The notes below the pieces were generated by a model. That model had not been told where the DNA came from and made no database searches. It saw nothing but the letters and a program-made list of their open reading frames with translations. Both the position numbers and the translations under genes were made by a program. 64,000 nt of DNA from HdN1 sp964473645 (GTDB lineage: Bacteria; Pseudomonadota; Gammaproteobacteria; Pseudomonadales; Ketobacteraceae): positions 4,781-68,780 of the forward strand of contig CAYYPW010000029.1 in the NCBI GenBank assembly GCA_964473645.1, given 5' to 3'. This document shows positions 56,399 to 64,000 of this stretch, one piece after another; positions within the stretch are counted from its first letter, which is position 1; each line of letters starts with the position of its first letter.

Positions 56399-56836
56399 TT
56401 ACACCGGCTGTTTCAATACCGCTAACAGCACCACTGCAACCAAAACCAGCACAGGCAACTCATTGAAAAAACGATAAAAAGTGTGTGAGCGCGTGTTGCG
56501 ATTTTCTGCGAATTTCATCACCAGCCGTCCGCAAGCGTGATGATATCCAATCAATAGAAATACCAAGGCCAGTTTGATATGCATCCACGGTGCATGGCTG
56601 AAATAGTCATTCCAACCCTTTGCCAGCATCCAGAAACCTAAAACGGCAGTGATGAGCATCGAAGGTGTCATAATCCCCAGATACAGTTTTCTCTCCATGA
56701 TCTTGAACCGCTCCACCCCGCGTGTATCGCCTTCGGCTTCGGCCATTGCGTGATAAACAAACAGTCGCGGTAAATAAAACAAACCTGCAAACCAGCAGAC
56801 CACAGCGATGATATGAAACCCTTTAACCCAAAGCAT
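56399..56836 (-). CDS. hemJ: Protoporphyrinogen IX oxidase HemJ
   Basis: A 145-residue four-helix membrane protein of the HemJ (UPF0093) family oxidising protoporphyrinogen IX in heme synthesis. Family motif AGLFYLPRLFVYHA near 17-30 with a conserved His; second His in ACGRLVMK region. It lies upstream of argC in the same order as in Pseudomonas. Confidence 0.9.
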   Translation of the reverse strand: MLWVKGFHIIAVVCWFAGLFYLPRLFVYHAMAEAEGDTRGVERFKIMERKLYLGIMTPSMLITAVLGFWMLAKGWNDYFSHAPWMHIKLALVFLLIGYHHACGRLVMKFAENRNTRSHTFYRFFNELPVLVLVAVVLLAVLKQPV

Positions 56837-56998
56837 CCGCCAAACTCCCCACGCTTTTTCTCAAGAAAACAGTCTATTATCAAATAAGTGCGCTTTGCAC
56901 CCCTGCGCTTTTCATCTGTAAAGCATGGCGAGCAAAGACTCCTCAAAGATTCGCAAACGTATTGAAACAGGAACCGACGTAACAGGTAAGGTGAGATC

Positions 56999-58060
56999 GT
57001 GATTAAAGTGGGCGTAGTAGGGGGAAGTGGCCGTTTGGGCGTTGAATTGCTCAGACTATTGGTCATGCACCCTAATGTCAGAATTCAGGCCGTCACCTCC
57101 CGCACTTATTGTGGGCAACAAGTACAAGATCGATTTCCGATCTTTCGGCATCATTTTGAGGCACAATTTGTTCCGCCGACAGTGGATCAATTCGCCAAGT
57201 GTGATGTGGTGTTTTTTGCCACACCGGCCAGGGTGGCGCTAGAACTGGCTCCCCCTTTGCTTGAAAAAAAGCTGAAGGTGATCGATTTTTCCGGCGATTT
57301 TCGCATCCGTGACGCCGCAGTTTGGCAGCAGGTGCACGGCAAACCGCACCCCCACCCATCGCTTCTTAGTGAAGCCGTTACGGGTTTCCCTGAAACCCAG
57401 CGCGCGCATTTACGTAAAGCCCGGCTGGTCGGAATGCCCAGTGCTGAAGCCATCGCCCTCCAGATCGCATTGCTTCCTCTTCTCGACAATGCCTGGCAGA
57501 ACAAGGCCCAACTAGAAAAGGGTGTGCTTGAAAACAATCACATTACCGGCACGTTAATCTCAGGGATTGGTCATGCCTCTGCGTCCACAGCGGCATCTTT
57601 GGACCTAAATTCTTATCGGGACAGCATCCGTTCTACGACATTCGATGCCAGTACCCGCCACGAAATCCAAGCAGGCTTGCACGCACTCGCCGGCGACGAG
57701 GTGGGCTTAAGCGTCATCCCGCACCAGGTTCCCGTCATGCGTGGTATGCATGCCACACTGTTTGCCCGCCTGCGCGAATCCATGGCCGTCGATCTGCAAA
57801 CGCTATACGAGCGCTATTTCGATGAGGAACCCTTTGTCGACATCCAACCCGCTGGCCAAACTGTGGACGCGTGCACAGTGCTAGGTGCCAACATGTGCCG
57901 CATTTCAGTACAACAATCAGCAGATCAGAAAACAGCCATTATACTTTCGGTTATTGATAACCTGGTGAAAGGCGCCGCAGGACAGGCCATTCAAGCCATG
58001 AACATCATGTACGGCATCCCTGAAACCATCGGTCTCAAACATCTGGCGTTGATGCCTTGA
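56999..58060 (+). CDS. ArgC-like N-acetyl-gamma-glutamyl-phosphate reductase homologue lacking the catalytic Cys
   Basis: A 353-residue homologue of ArgC with an intact NADP loop (GVVGGSGRLGVELLRLL), VIDFSGDFRI, HQVPVMRGMHATL and the C-terminal DNLVKGAAGQAIQAMNIMYGIPET signature. The active-site block PGCYPTA is replaced by PSAEAIA (near 144-150), so the nucleophilic Cys is Ala, and the HRHTPEI histidine block reads STRHEI. ArgC with no Cys cannot do the normal thioester chemistry. The frame is open and intact, so this is a conserved-looking pseudoenzyme rather than a frameshifted gene. GTG start at 56999, argC position in Pseudomonas-like order. Confidence 0.8.
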   Translation: MIKVGVVGGSGRLGVELLRLLVMHPNVRIQAVTSRTYCGQQVQDRFPIFRHHFEAQFVPPTVDQFAKCDVVFFATPARVALELAPPLLEKKLKVIDFSGDFRIRDAAVWQQVHGKPHPHPSLLSEAVTGFPETQRAHLRKARLVGMPSAEAIALQIALLPLLDNAWQNKAQLEKGVLENNHITGTLISGIGHASASTAASLDLNSYRDSIRSTTFDASTRHEIQAGLHALAGDEVGLSVIPHQVPVMRGMHATLFARLRESMAVDLQTLYERYFDEEPFVDIQPAGQTVDACTVLGANMCRISVQQSADQKTAIILSVIDNLVKGAAGQAIQAMNIMYGIPETIGLKHLALMP

Positions 58061-58800
58061 ATACCAACGATACGACCGGCAACGATGCCGAAGCACGCTA
58101 TATCGTCGTCCGTCGACAGCATCACTACCTTCGCAATCGCCGTTTGCTGTTGGTCGGCGCGGCAGTGGCGGGGTTGGTCATTGGTGGTGGTGCAGGGTAT
58201 CCGCTCGGATATTCCTTTGCCGAAAAGGCCAAAGTCGACGCAGAGCAAATGGAGGTGGCACTGGAACAAACCGGTGCTCAGGTTGAGACTATTCGCAGTG
58301 AACTCGCCGTCCATAAACATGGCGGTGAGGTAGAGCGACAGGTCAGTGAGCATCTCCGCAAAGAGATTATTGACCTGCAAAATCGTTTGGCCGAGCAAGA
58401 ACAGACCATCGCTTTCTACAAAAGCATACTCGACCCGGAGAAAAATCAGACGCTCTCTATCCATGCACTAGAATTAACGCAGGCAGCTGTGGCGGGTCGC
58501 TATATGTACAAGCTGGTGCTGATCCAGCCGCTGGGTAGCGACAACGAGATTACGGGCAATGTGACCATCAGTGTGTCGGGGTTGCAGTCCGGCAAGAAAA
58601 AAGTACTCGACTGGAAGGCACTTGCCGCTGGCAAGCCTGCACCAGCCTTCAAATTCAGGGTTTTTCAGGAGTTGAAGGGTGAATTGACCCTGCCAGAGGC
58701 GTTCATTCCCGAGACGCTATCAGTAAGACTTGCGCCGGGTGGGTCCAAAGCCGGCGAGCCGCATGACTTCCCTTGGACGATGGCTGGCCCTGGGCAATAG
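58057..58800 (+). CDS. DUF6776 family coiled-coil membrane protein
   Basis: A 247-residue protein with a basic N-terminus, one transmembrane segment (about 30-48), a coiled coil (about 60-125) and a C-terminal beta-rich domain, matching the DUF6776 family found between argC and bactofilin in Pseudomonas. TTG at 58057 overlaps the argC-like stop (TTGA); the start is the weakest part of the call. Possible envelope role through its bactofilin neighbour (inference). Confidence 0.75.
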   Translation: MNTNDTTGNDAEARYIVVRRQHHYLRNRRLLLVGAAVAGLVIGGGAGYPLGYSFAEKAKVDAEQMEVALEQTGAQVETIRSELAVHKHGGEVERQVSEHLRKEIIDLQNRLAEQEQTIAFYKSILDPEKNQTLSIHALELTQAAVAGRYMYKLVLIQPLGSDNEITGNVTISVSGLQSGKKKVLDWKALAAGKPAPAFKFRVFQELKGELTLPEAFIPETLSVRLAPGGSKAGEPHDFPWTMAGPGQ

Positions 58801-58861
58801 TTTATTCAGATCAACTGCCAAACCCGGATCACACCCCGGACAACAGAGGAGACACCCTGAT

Positions 58862-59380
58862 ATGTGGGGCAAAACCAAAAACAAACGCGTTGATTTCGAT
58901 CGCCATCTCGGGCGGACCACAATGATTGCTGTGGGCACAGAAATCCACGGCGACATTACCTTCGATGGCGGTTTGCTCATTGAGGGTGTCGTGCATGGCA
59001 ATGTGCGGGCAAAACCCGATTCCGAAGCCCTGCTGCGCATCGCTGAAGGCGGTGAAGTCTATGGTGAAATCAGCGCGCCCAATGTGGTGATCAACGGGCG
59101 TGTTTGCGGTGACGTCTACTCCTCCGAACATGTGGAACTTGCAGCAAGAGCTATCGTTAATGGCAACGTTAATTACAGCCTGATCGAAATGGTCATGGGA
59201 GCAGAAGTCAATGGCGCACTGGTCCACCTGCGCGATCCGGTGCCGCTAAGCGAAAAACCTGTGCGTGAAAAAGCGTTGGCTGCCCCGGAAAAACTGCACC
59301 TCGCGCCCGCATACAGTGATGCAGCGCCAGCCAAAGAGCGCCCAGTGGCAGAGAACCGATCCCTGGATGCATCCTTCTAG
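58862..59380 (+). CDS. Bactofilin (polymer-forming cytoskeletal protein)
   Basis: A 172-residue bactofilin: a right-handed beta-helix core of repeating G/V units (about 20-125), including VGTEIHGDITFDGGLLIEG, flanked by a disordered C-terminal tail. Bactofilins polymerise without nucleotide and act in cell-shape control, often with M23 peptidases, one of which lies 2 kb away. GGAG is eleven bases upstream. Confidence 0.9.
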   Translation: MWGKTKNKRVDFDRHLGRTTMIAVGTEIHGDITFDGGLLIEGVVHGNVRAKPDSEALLRIAEGGEVYGEISAPNVVINGRVCGDVYSSEHVELAARAIVNGNVNYSLIEMVMGAEVNGALVHLRDPVPLSEKPVREKALAAPEKLHLAPAYSDAAPAKERPVAENRSLDASF

Positions 59381-59419
59381 ACAGAAGCGGCATTCAATCA
59401 GGTCTCTAGAAAACTAAAC

Positions 59420-59448
59420 TTGACCAAAACGCTAGGATTTTAAATAAT
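59420..59448 (+). promoter_or_regulatory. Probable erpA promoter with an IscR-like half-site
   Basis: TTGACC at 59420-59425, 17-base spacer and AATAAT at 59443-59448 form a good sigma-70 promoter 32 bases before the erpA ATG. The sequence AACTTGACCAAAAC (59417 on) resembles the left half of an IscR type 1 site, and the right half is weak. Regulation by IscR is inference. Confidence 0.45.
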
Positions 59449-59479
59449 CCCAAGTTGATACCTCTTGGATTGGTCAATC

Positions 59480-59824
59480 ATGACAGACGTAGATCAAGCG
59501 CCGATCCGTTTCAGCAGTAATGCTGCCCGGAAGGTAAAAGGCCTCATTGAGGAAGAAGGAAACGACAACCTCAAATTGCGGGTGTATATCACCGGCGGTG
59601 GCTGTGCGGGATTCTCGTACGGGTTTTCCTTTGATGAAAGCATCAAGGACGATGACACCATCATCAGCACCGATGGGGTCACCTTGTTGGTCGATCCCAT
59701 GAGCGTGCAATATCTGGCGGGTTCCGAAGTCGACTATACCGAAGGTTTGCAAGGTGCTCGCTTCGTGGTGCATAACCCCAACGCAACCACCACCTGTGGC
59801 TGCGGCTCGTCCTTCTCCGTTTAA
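59480..59824 (+). CDS. erpA: Iron-sulfur cluster insertion protein ErpA
   Basis: A 114-residue A-type Fe-S carrier. The three cluster cysteines are present: GGGCAGFSYGF near 45 and CGCGSSF near 106-108. It delivers Fe-S clusters to targets such as IspG and IspH. The ATG at 59480 gives the conserved N-terminus; a few extra upstream codons are open. Confidence 0.95.
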   Translation: MTDVDQAPIRFSSNAARKVKGLIEEEGNDNLKLRVYITGGGCAGFSYGFSFDESIKDDDTIISTDGVTLLVDPMSVQYLAGSEVDYTEGLQGARFVVHNPNATTTCGCGSSFSV

Positions 59825-59964
59825 CCTCTTCTGAATTCACATTCGTATCGAGTGCGTAATAGCGTCATCTGATGCGAATGTTTCGTCTGCGGTTAGAAGA
59901 ATGTCAGATGCCCGTTGGGCTACTCGGCATGAAACAACTCATTCGGCACTAATAACGTGCTTGT

Positions 59965-61068
59965 TCAGGCATGATAGATGCCGCCCAGAATTCTCGGGCC
60001 ACTCGCGCCTGTCACCGAAGCGACATTGCCCGGAAGGGTTGCCAGCCTCGCATGTGCCAGCCAGGCAAACGCCATAGCCTCAACCCAATCAGGATCAATC
60101 CCCAAAGCGGATGTAGAGGCAACAGGGCGACCACTCAATTTGGCCAGCTGCTGCATCAAAAAGCCATTGTGCGCACCACCACCGCAAACAAACAGCTCAT
60201 CAACACCTCCGCAAAATCGATCGATCGCATCGTATATGCTCCAGGCCGTCAACTCAACCAACGTAGCAGCGACGTCCACGGGTGCATGTTGCGCCAGTTG
60301 TGGCGTCCTCTCCCACAGCCAGCGAGAATTGAATTCTTCCTTGCCAGTGGATTTGGGTGGTTGCCGAGAAAAATAAGAATCCCTTTTCCATTCATCAAGC
60401 AGCGCGGGAATGATCCTACCCTGGCGTGACCAGTTGCCATTCTCGTCGAATGCGCGCCCCTGATGCGTAGCGCACCATGCGTCAAGCAAACCATTCCCCG
60501 GCCCGGAATCAAACCCAAGCAGGGGAGAAAGCGGTGCCAGCAGCGTTACATTACCGATCCCGCCAATGTTCACCACCGCGCGACGACGATCAGCAGCACG
60601 AAACACCGCCTGATGAAATCCAGGAACCAAAGGTGCTGCCTGCCCACCGGCTGCCATATCCCGCCGTCTGAAATCCGCCACTGTTGTTATGCCCGTCAGT
60701 TCCGCGATCGTATTCGGATCACCAATCTGCATCGTAAACGGGAACGGAAAATCAGGCCGATGCCGAATAGTCTGCCCATGGCTACCAATGGCGCAGATAT
60801 CGGCTGCGGACACACCCGCCAACTCAAGCAGCTGCCTAGCCGTAGACGCGAAGAATCTACCCACCTCCACATCCAGTTGTCCCAAAGCATCCACAGCATC
60901 ATCACCCGGCTCAAAAAAGCCAGTGATCTTGCAACGAAGCTCGGTCGGGTAGGGAAGGCAAAGGCTATGAACAAGGGTAGGGTGCTGGGATTCAAACGAC
61001 ACCAGTGCAGCGTTCACGCCGTCTGCACTGGTACCGGATATCAAGCCGATATAGAGATCTGCGCTCAT
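59965..61068 (-). CDS. anmK: Anhydro-N-acetylmuramic acid kinase
   Basis: A 367-residue kinase that opens and phosphorylates 1,6-anhydroMurNAc during peptidoglycan recycling. Family motifs are ISGTSADGVNAALV near 10-23, GSHGQTIRH near 95 and the FDSGPGNGLLDAW stretch near 180. Its ATG overlaps the upstream M23 peptidase stop (ATGA). Confidence 0.94.
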   Translation of the reverse strand: MSADLYIGLISGTSADGVNAALVSFESQHPTLVHSLCLPYPTELRCKITGFFEPGDDAVDALGQLDVEVGRFFASTARQLLELAGVSAADICAIGSHGQTIRHRPDFPFPFTMQIGDPNTIAELTGITTVADFRRRDMAAGGQAAPLVPGFHQAVFRAADRRRAVVNIGGIGNVTLLAPLSPLLGFDSGPGNGLLDAWCATHQGRAFDENGNWSRQGRIIPALLDEWKRDSYFSRQPPKSTGKEEFNSRWLWERTPQLAQHAPVDVAATLVELTAWSIYDAIDRFCGGVDELFVCGGGAHNGFLMQQLAKLSGRPVASTSALGIDPDWVEAMAFAWLAHARLATLPGNVASVTGASGPRILGGIYHA

Positions 61069-62489
61069 TGCTCTTGTGCAAGTGCCAGCTGTGAGCCCTC
61101 ATAAGCACCAGCAAAGGTCTCAAGTTGCTTGAGAATGCCCTTGGCCTGGCTGTTGAAAGCGACGCGCTCTGGGCCCGCGATGGGAAGCGTTTCAGGCAAC
61201 GCGACCGTCACCGGATTGCGTACCTGACCGTTGATATGGAATTCATAATGCAGATGCGGGCCGCTCGCCAAACCGCTGCTTCCCACATACCCAATGATTT
61301 GGCCCTGACGCACTCGCGAACCGTTGCGAATTCCGCTACCAAACTTCTGCATGTGCGCATAAAGAGATTGATAGCCGCGTCCGTGATCGATAATCACAAC
61401 GTTGCCATAACCACCTTTACGGCCCGCCAGTTTGACACTGCCATCGCCAGTCGCTTTTATGGGAGTGCCATGGCGCGCGGCGTAATCAGTGCCTTTGTGC
61501 GCCCGCAAGGTGTGCAGCACTGGGTGCATGCGAGCCAGACTGAAGTGAGAGCTTATCCTGGCGAAGTCGATGGGCGTGCGCAAAAACGCCTTCTTCAAGG
61601 TATTGCCCTCAGCGGAGTAATAATCAAAAGAACCATCTTTCCGCTCGTAACGAACCGCAGAATACTTTTTGCCCTGGTTCACGAATTCGGCCGCAAGAAT
61701 TTTGCCATCGCGCACTTTCTGCCCATCCACAAACATTTCTTCGTAGATGACGCGGAACGTATCGCCTTTTCTAATATCAAGCGCGAAGTCGATATCCCAA
61801 CCAAAGATCTTGGCGAGCTCCATCGTCATGAGCGTATTGAGACCCGCCTCTTTCCCTGCCAGAAACAAGGATGAACGGATTTCACCCTGGGTGTAAGTAG
61901 TAAATGGCTTCGGCTCCTTTTTATCCCAGCCGATGTTGAACGCGCTATCCGATTTGCGTGAGACAACCAGCGTATCTGTCAGGCTGACTGCAAGCCTCAA
62001 GCTCTCAAGCGCACCAGCAGGGGATGTTTCAACTTCAAATCGTTGCCCGGGCTTCAAGCGCGAGAGCGCCTTGGCGGCCTGCCGATTGGACAAAATCTGC
62101 TCCATCTCAGCAGAGCTAAGCCCTGCCCGCTGGAAGATTTGTGAAAGCGAGTCACCGCGTTTTACTTCATAAATGCTAGGTCCCGCTTTGCTAGGCGCGC
62201 TTGCGGTTTCCGGTTGGGTGATAACCCCTTGAGCCACAGACTCCTTCTGCTCAGGCGCCGCTGCATCGACTAAAACGGAAGCGTCATTTGAAAGGGGAGT
62301 GTTTTCTGAAATGCTTGAAATTACGGGGGTTGGCAGGTCGATAATGACCCGTTTGGCCGACGCATCGGATTTCGGTGCGATCGACAGAGCAAAACCAATA
62401 ATGATCCCGACAGCAGCGGCAAGCGCAATATGCTTACGCGGATACTTGCCATTTGAGCTGGGCTGGGTGGTTGGCGTATATATCGTCAT
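61065..62489 (-). CDS. M23 peptidoglycan DD-endopeptidase (MepM-like) with a LysM/OapA-type domain
   Basis: A 474-residue envelope peptidase with an N-terminal membrane anchor (about 20-40), a LysM/OapA-like domain (YEVKRGDSLSQIF, about 115-165), and a C-terminal M23 lysostaphin-type domain with HxxxxxD (HKGTDYA), YAHMQKFG and HLHYE intact (about 320-440). MepM cuts 4,3-crosslinks to allow wall growth. ATG at 62489 lacks a strong ribosome site; upstream codons are open. Coupled to anmK by a four-base overlap, joining wall cutting to recycling. Confidence 0.87.
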   Translation of the reverse strand: MTIYTPTTQPSSNGKYPRKHIALAAAVGIIIGFALSIAPKSDASAKRVIIDLPTPVISSISENTPLSNDASVLVDAAAPEQKESVAQGVITQPETASAPSKAGPSIYEVKRGDSLSQIFQRAGLSSAEMEQILSNRQAAKALSRLKPGQRFEVETSPAGALESLRLAVSLTDTLVVSRKSDSAFNIGWDKKEPKPFTTYTQGEIRSSLFLAGKEAGLNTLMTMELAKIFGWDIDFALDIRKGDTFRVIYEEMFVDGQKVRDGKILAAEFVNQGKKYSAVRYERKDGSFDYYSAEGNTLKKAFLRTPIDFARISSHFSLARMHPVLHTLRAHKGTDYAARHGTPIKATGDGSVKLAGRKGGYGNVVIIDHGRGYQSLYAHMQKFGSGIRNGSRVRQGQIIGYVGSSGLASGPHLHYEFHINGQVRNPVTVALPETLPIAGPERVAFNSQAKGILKQLETFAGAYEGSQLALAQEQ

Positions 62490-62699
62490 CGTTACGTTAG
62501 AATCCACACGCAAATGTTGAAGACTTATCAAGTAATATCAGAACTTGTTAAGAATTACTACAAAATGTAACAAATCTTACCAATCCAAACTTCGACGTAG
62601 GCCGCAAATAAGCACCTTTGCAAAGAAGATCGTCCCCCAAATTTCGGGGGTGGCGATGATAGAATGCCGCGTTGTAAACAGACTAGGGAGCATGAGCGG

Positions 62700-63917
62700 G
62701 TGAGCGAAAAAATTGAGAAAGCATTGAGTTTGATCAAGAGAGGAGCCGCAGAAATTCTTCTCGAATCAGAGCTTAAAGACAAGCTCAAAGAAGGGCGGCC
62801 ATTGAGAATCAAGGCAGGATTTGATCCTACCGCCCCCGACCTTCACCTGGGTCACACCGTGCTTATCAACAAGCTGAAGGTGTTTCAGGACTTGGGCCAT
62901 GAGGTCATTTTCCTCATTGGTGATTTCACGGGCATGATTGGCGACCCCACAGGCAAAAATCAGACCCGCAAACCGCTGTCGGTCGAGCAGGTAAAAGAAA
63001 ACGCCAAAACCTATGAGGAGCAGATCTTCAAGATTCTGGATCGGGGCAAGACACAGATTGTCTTTAATTCAACCTGGCTCGAAAAATTGGGTGCTGCGGG
63101 CATTATCCAATTGGCAGCTAAGCAAACCGTTGCCCGCATGCTGGAGCGTGATGATTTCAGTAAGCGGTACAAGTCCGAACAACCTATCGCGATTCACGAG
63201 TTTCTCTACCCGCTAATTCAAGGGTATGACTCCGTCGCTCTCAAATCCGACATAGAGTTGGGCGGCACTGATCAGAAGTTCAATCTCTTGATGGGCCGCG
63301 AGTTGCAAAAAAGTGCTGGGCAACCAGCTCAAAGCGTCATCATGATGCCGCTTCTTGAGGGCCTGGACGGCGTTCAAAAGATGTCAAAATCTTTGGGCAA
63401 CTACGTAGGTATCAGTGACGCACCAGGCGAAATGTTCGGCAAGCTGATCTCCATTTCCGATGAGTTGATGTGGCGCTACTTCGAATTGCTCAGTTTCCGG
63501 TCTGACGAAGAGTTGGCGGAATTTCGTGACCGTATTGCCAAAGGGGAGAATCCTCAGCAGCTCAAAATCCTCTTGGCAGAAGAGTTGATCACCCGGTTCC
63601 ATGGGGAAGAAGCGGCTAAAGCCGCCAGTCGTAGCGCAGGCAACAAGTTCAAATGGGGAGATGCCCCCGAAGACATGCCCAGCTTCGACTTGGTTACTCC
63701 CGACCAGGATGGAGTGGTGATCGTTAATCTTGCGAAGGACGCAGGCCTGGTCGATACCACCACCCAGGCACGTGCTCACGTCAAACAGGGCGCTTTGCGT
63801 GTCGATGGCCGCGTCGTGAGTGACGCAACTGAGAAGCTGCCCCTTGGCGGGCCTTATGTGCTGCAGGCGGGCAAGAAGAAATTCGCCCGAGTCACCCTAA
63901 GATCCGAAAATTCCTAA
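62700..63917 (+). CDS. tyrS: Tyrosyl-tRNA synthetase
   Basis: A 405-residue class I synthetase of the TyrRS-Z type found in Pseudomonas. HLGH motif near 47, KMSKS near 228, and a C-terminal S4 RNA-binding domain. Start is GTG at 62700 with AGGGAG nine bases upstream; an ATG at 62692 is out of frame. It is divergent from the M23 peptidase and followed by a strong promoter. Confidence 0.94.
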   Translation: MSEKIEKALSLIKRGAAEILLESELKDKLKEGRPLRIKAGFDPTAPDLHLGHTVLINKLKVFQDLGHEVIFLIGDFTGMIGDPTGKNQTRKPLSVEQVKENAKTYEEQIFKILDRGKTQIVFNSTWLEKLGAAGIIQLAAKQTVARMLERDDFSKRYKSEQPIAIHEFLYPLIQGYDSVALKSDIELGGTDQKFNLLMGRELQKSAGQPAQSVIMMPLLEGLDGVQKMSKSLGNYVGISDAPGEMFGKLISISDELMWRYFELLSFRSDEELAEFRDRIAKGENPQQLKILLAEELITRFHGEEAAKAASRSAGNKFKWGDAPEDMPSFDLVTPDQDGVVIVNLAKDAGLVDTTTQARAHVKQGALRVDGRVVSDATEKLPLGGPYVLQAGKKKFARVTLRSENS

Positions 63918-63926
63918 CAAAAACAT

Positions 63927-63954
63927 TTGACAGTTTTTTTACAATCTATAGAAT
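63927..63954 (+). promoter_or_regulatory. Strong sigma-70 promoter, probably of an rRNA operon
   Basis: TTGACA, 16-base spacer and TAGAAT, followed by a GC-rich discriminator (GCGCACC) of the kind seen in stringently controlled rRNA promoters, with an A-rich stretch upstream. tyrS precedes an rRNA operon in Pseudomonas. The rRNA genes would lie beyond the window end, so this is inference. Confidence 0.6.
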
Positions 63955-64000
63955 GCGCACCACTCCGAAGCACACAGCGCCGAGCTGGTGCGAAGGGGTG

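Overview
The window is a dense, mostly housekeeping stretch of a gammaproteobacterial chromosome of roughly 52-55 % GC (my estimate). The blocks yhbY-rlmE-ftsH-folP-glmM-tpiA-secG-tRNA-rimP-nusA-infB-rbfA-truB-rpsO-pnp, leuS-lptE-holA, miaB-phoH-ybeY-corC-lnt and argC-bactofilin-erpA-anmK-M23 peptidase-tyrS match the Pseudomonas/Cellvibrio type of gene order. The accessory genes (sterol-desaturase-like hydroxylase, ceramidase, endoglycoceramidase-like GH5, APH/DUF6285 lipid genes) suggest a marine, lipid-using member of the Cellvibrionales/Pseudomonadales. Genus cannot be told from the sequence alone.

Layout. 0-4.5 kb: a membrane fatty acid/sterol hydroxylase divergent from a TetR regulator with a clear shared operator, then a membrane-anchored ceramidase-type amidase. 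4.5-9.7 kb: a MocR-type regulator divergent from a siroheme nitrite/sulfite reductase, its DUF934 partner and CcoG. 9.8-12.5 kb: a His-rich exported protein, polyphosphate:AMP phosphotransferase, and a gene-free 560 bp carrying two large hairpin repeats. 12.5-28.9 kb: the long ribosome/translation/envelope block with tRNA-Leu(GAG) and initiator tRNA. 29-34.3 kb: START-domain protein, a second TetR and a MASE1-GAF-PAS-GGDEF-EAL signalling protein. 34.3-41.4 kb: GNAT, YajL-type DJ-1, holA, lptE, leuS and a tandem two-domain HAD protein. 41.6-43.8 kb: a lipoprotein fusing a PQQ sugar-dehydrogenase-like propeller to a c-type cytochrome module. A third hairpin repeat follows. 44-49.4 kb: lnt, corC, ybeY, phoH, miaB. 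49.6-56.8 kb: Sco1/PCuAC copper proteins, a dienelactone hydrolase, GH5 endoglycoceramidase-like enzyme, a three-gene lipid operon (DUF7064-APH-DUF6285) and hemJ. 57-64 kb: an ArgC homologue without its catalytic cysteine, DUF6776, bactofilin, erpA, anmK, an M23 peptidase and tyrS, ending in a strong promoter that probably drives an rRNA operon just outside.

Most worth a second look: a three-copy family of 100-120 bp intergenic hairpins with compensatory changes and copy-specific but self-matching arms; the ArgC-like protein lacking its catalytic Cys; the tandem HAD protein whose motif I is DWH(G/A)T in both halves; the GSDH-cytochrome fusion; and the ceramidase plus endoglycoceramidase-like pair, which suggests sphingolipid use. 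No CRISPR array, prophage, insertion sequence or integrase was seen.
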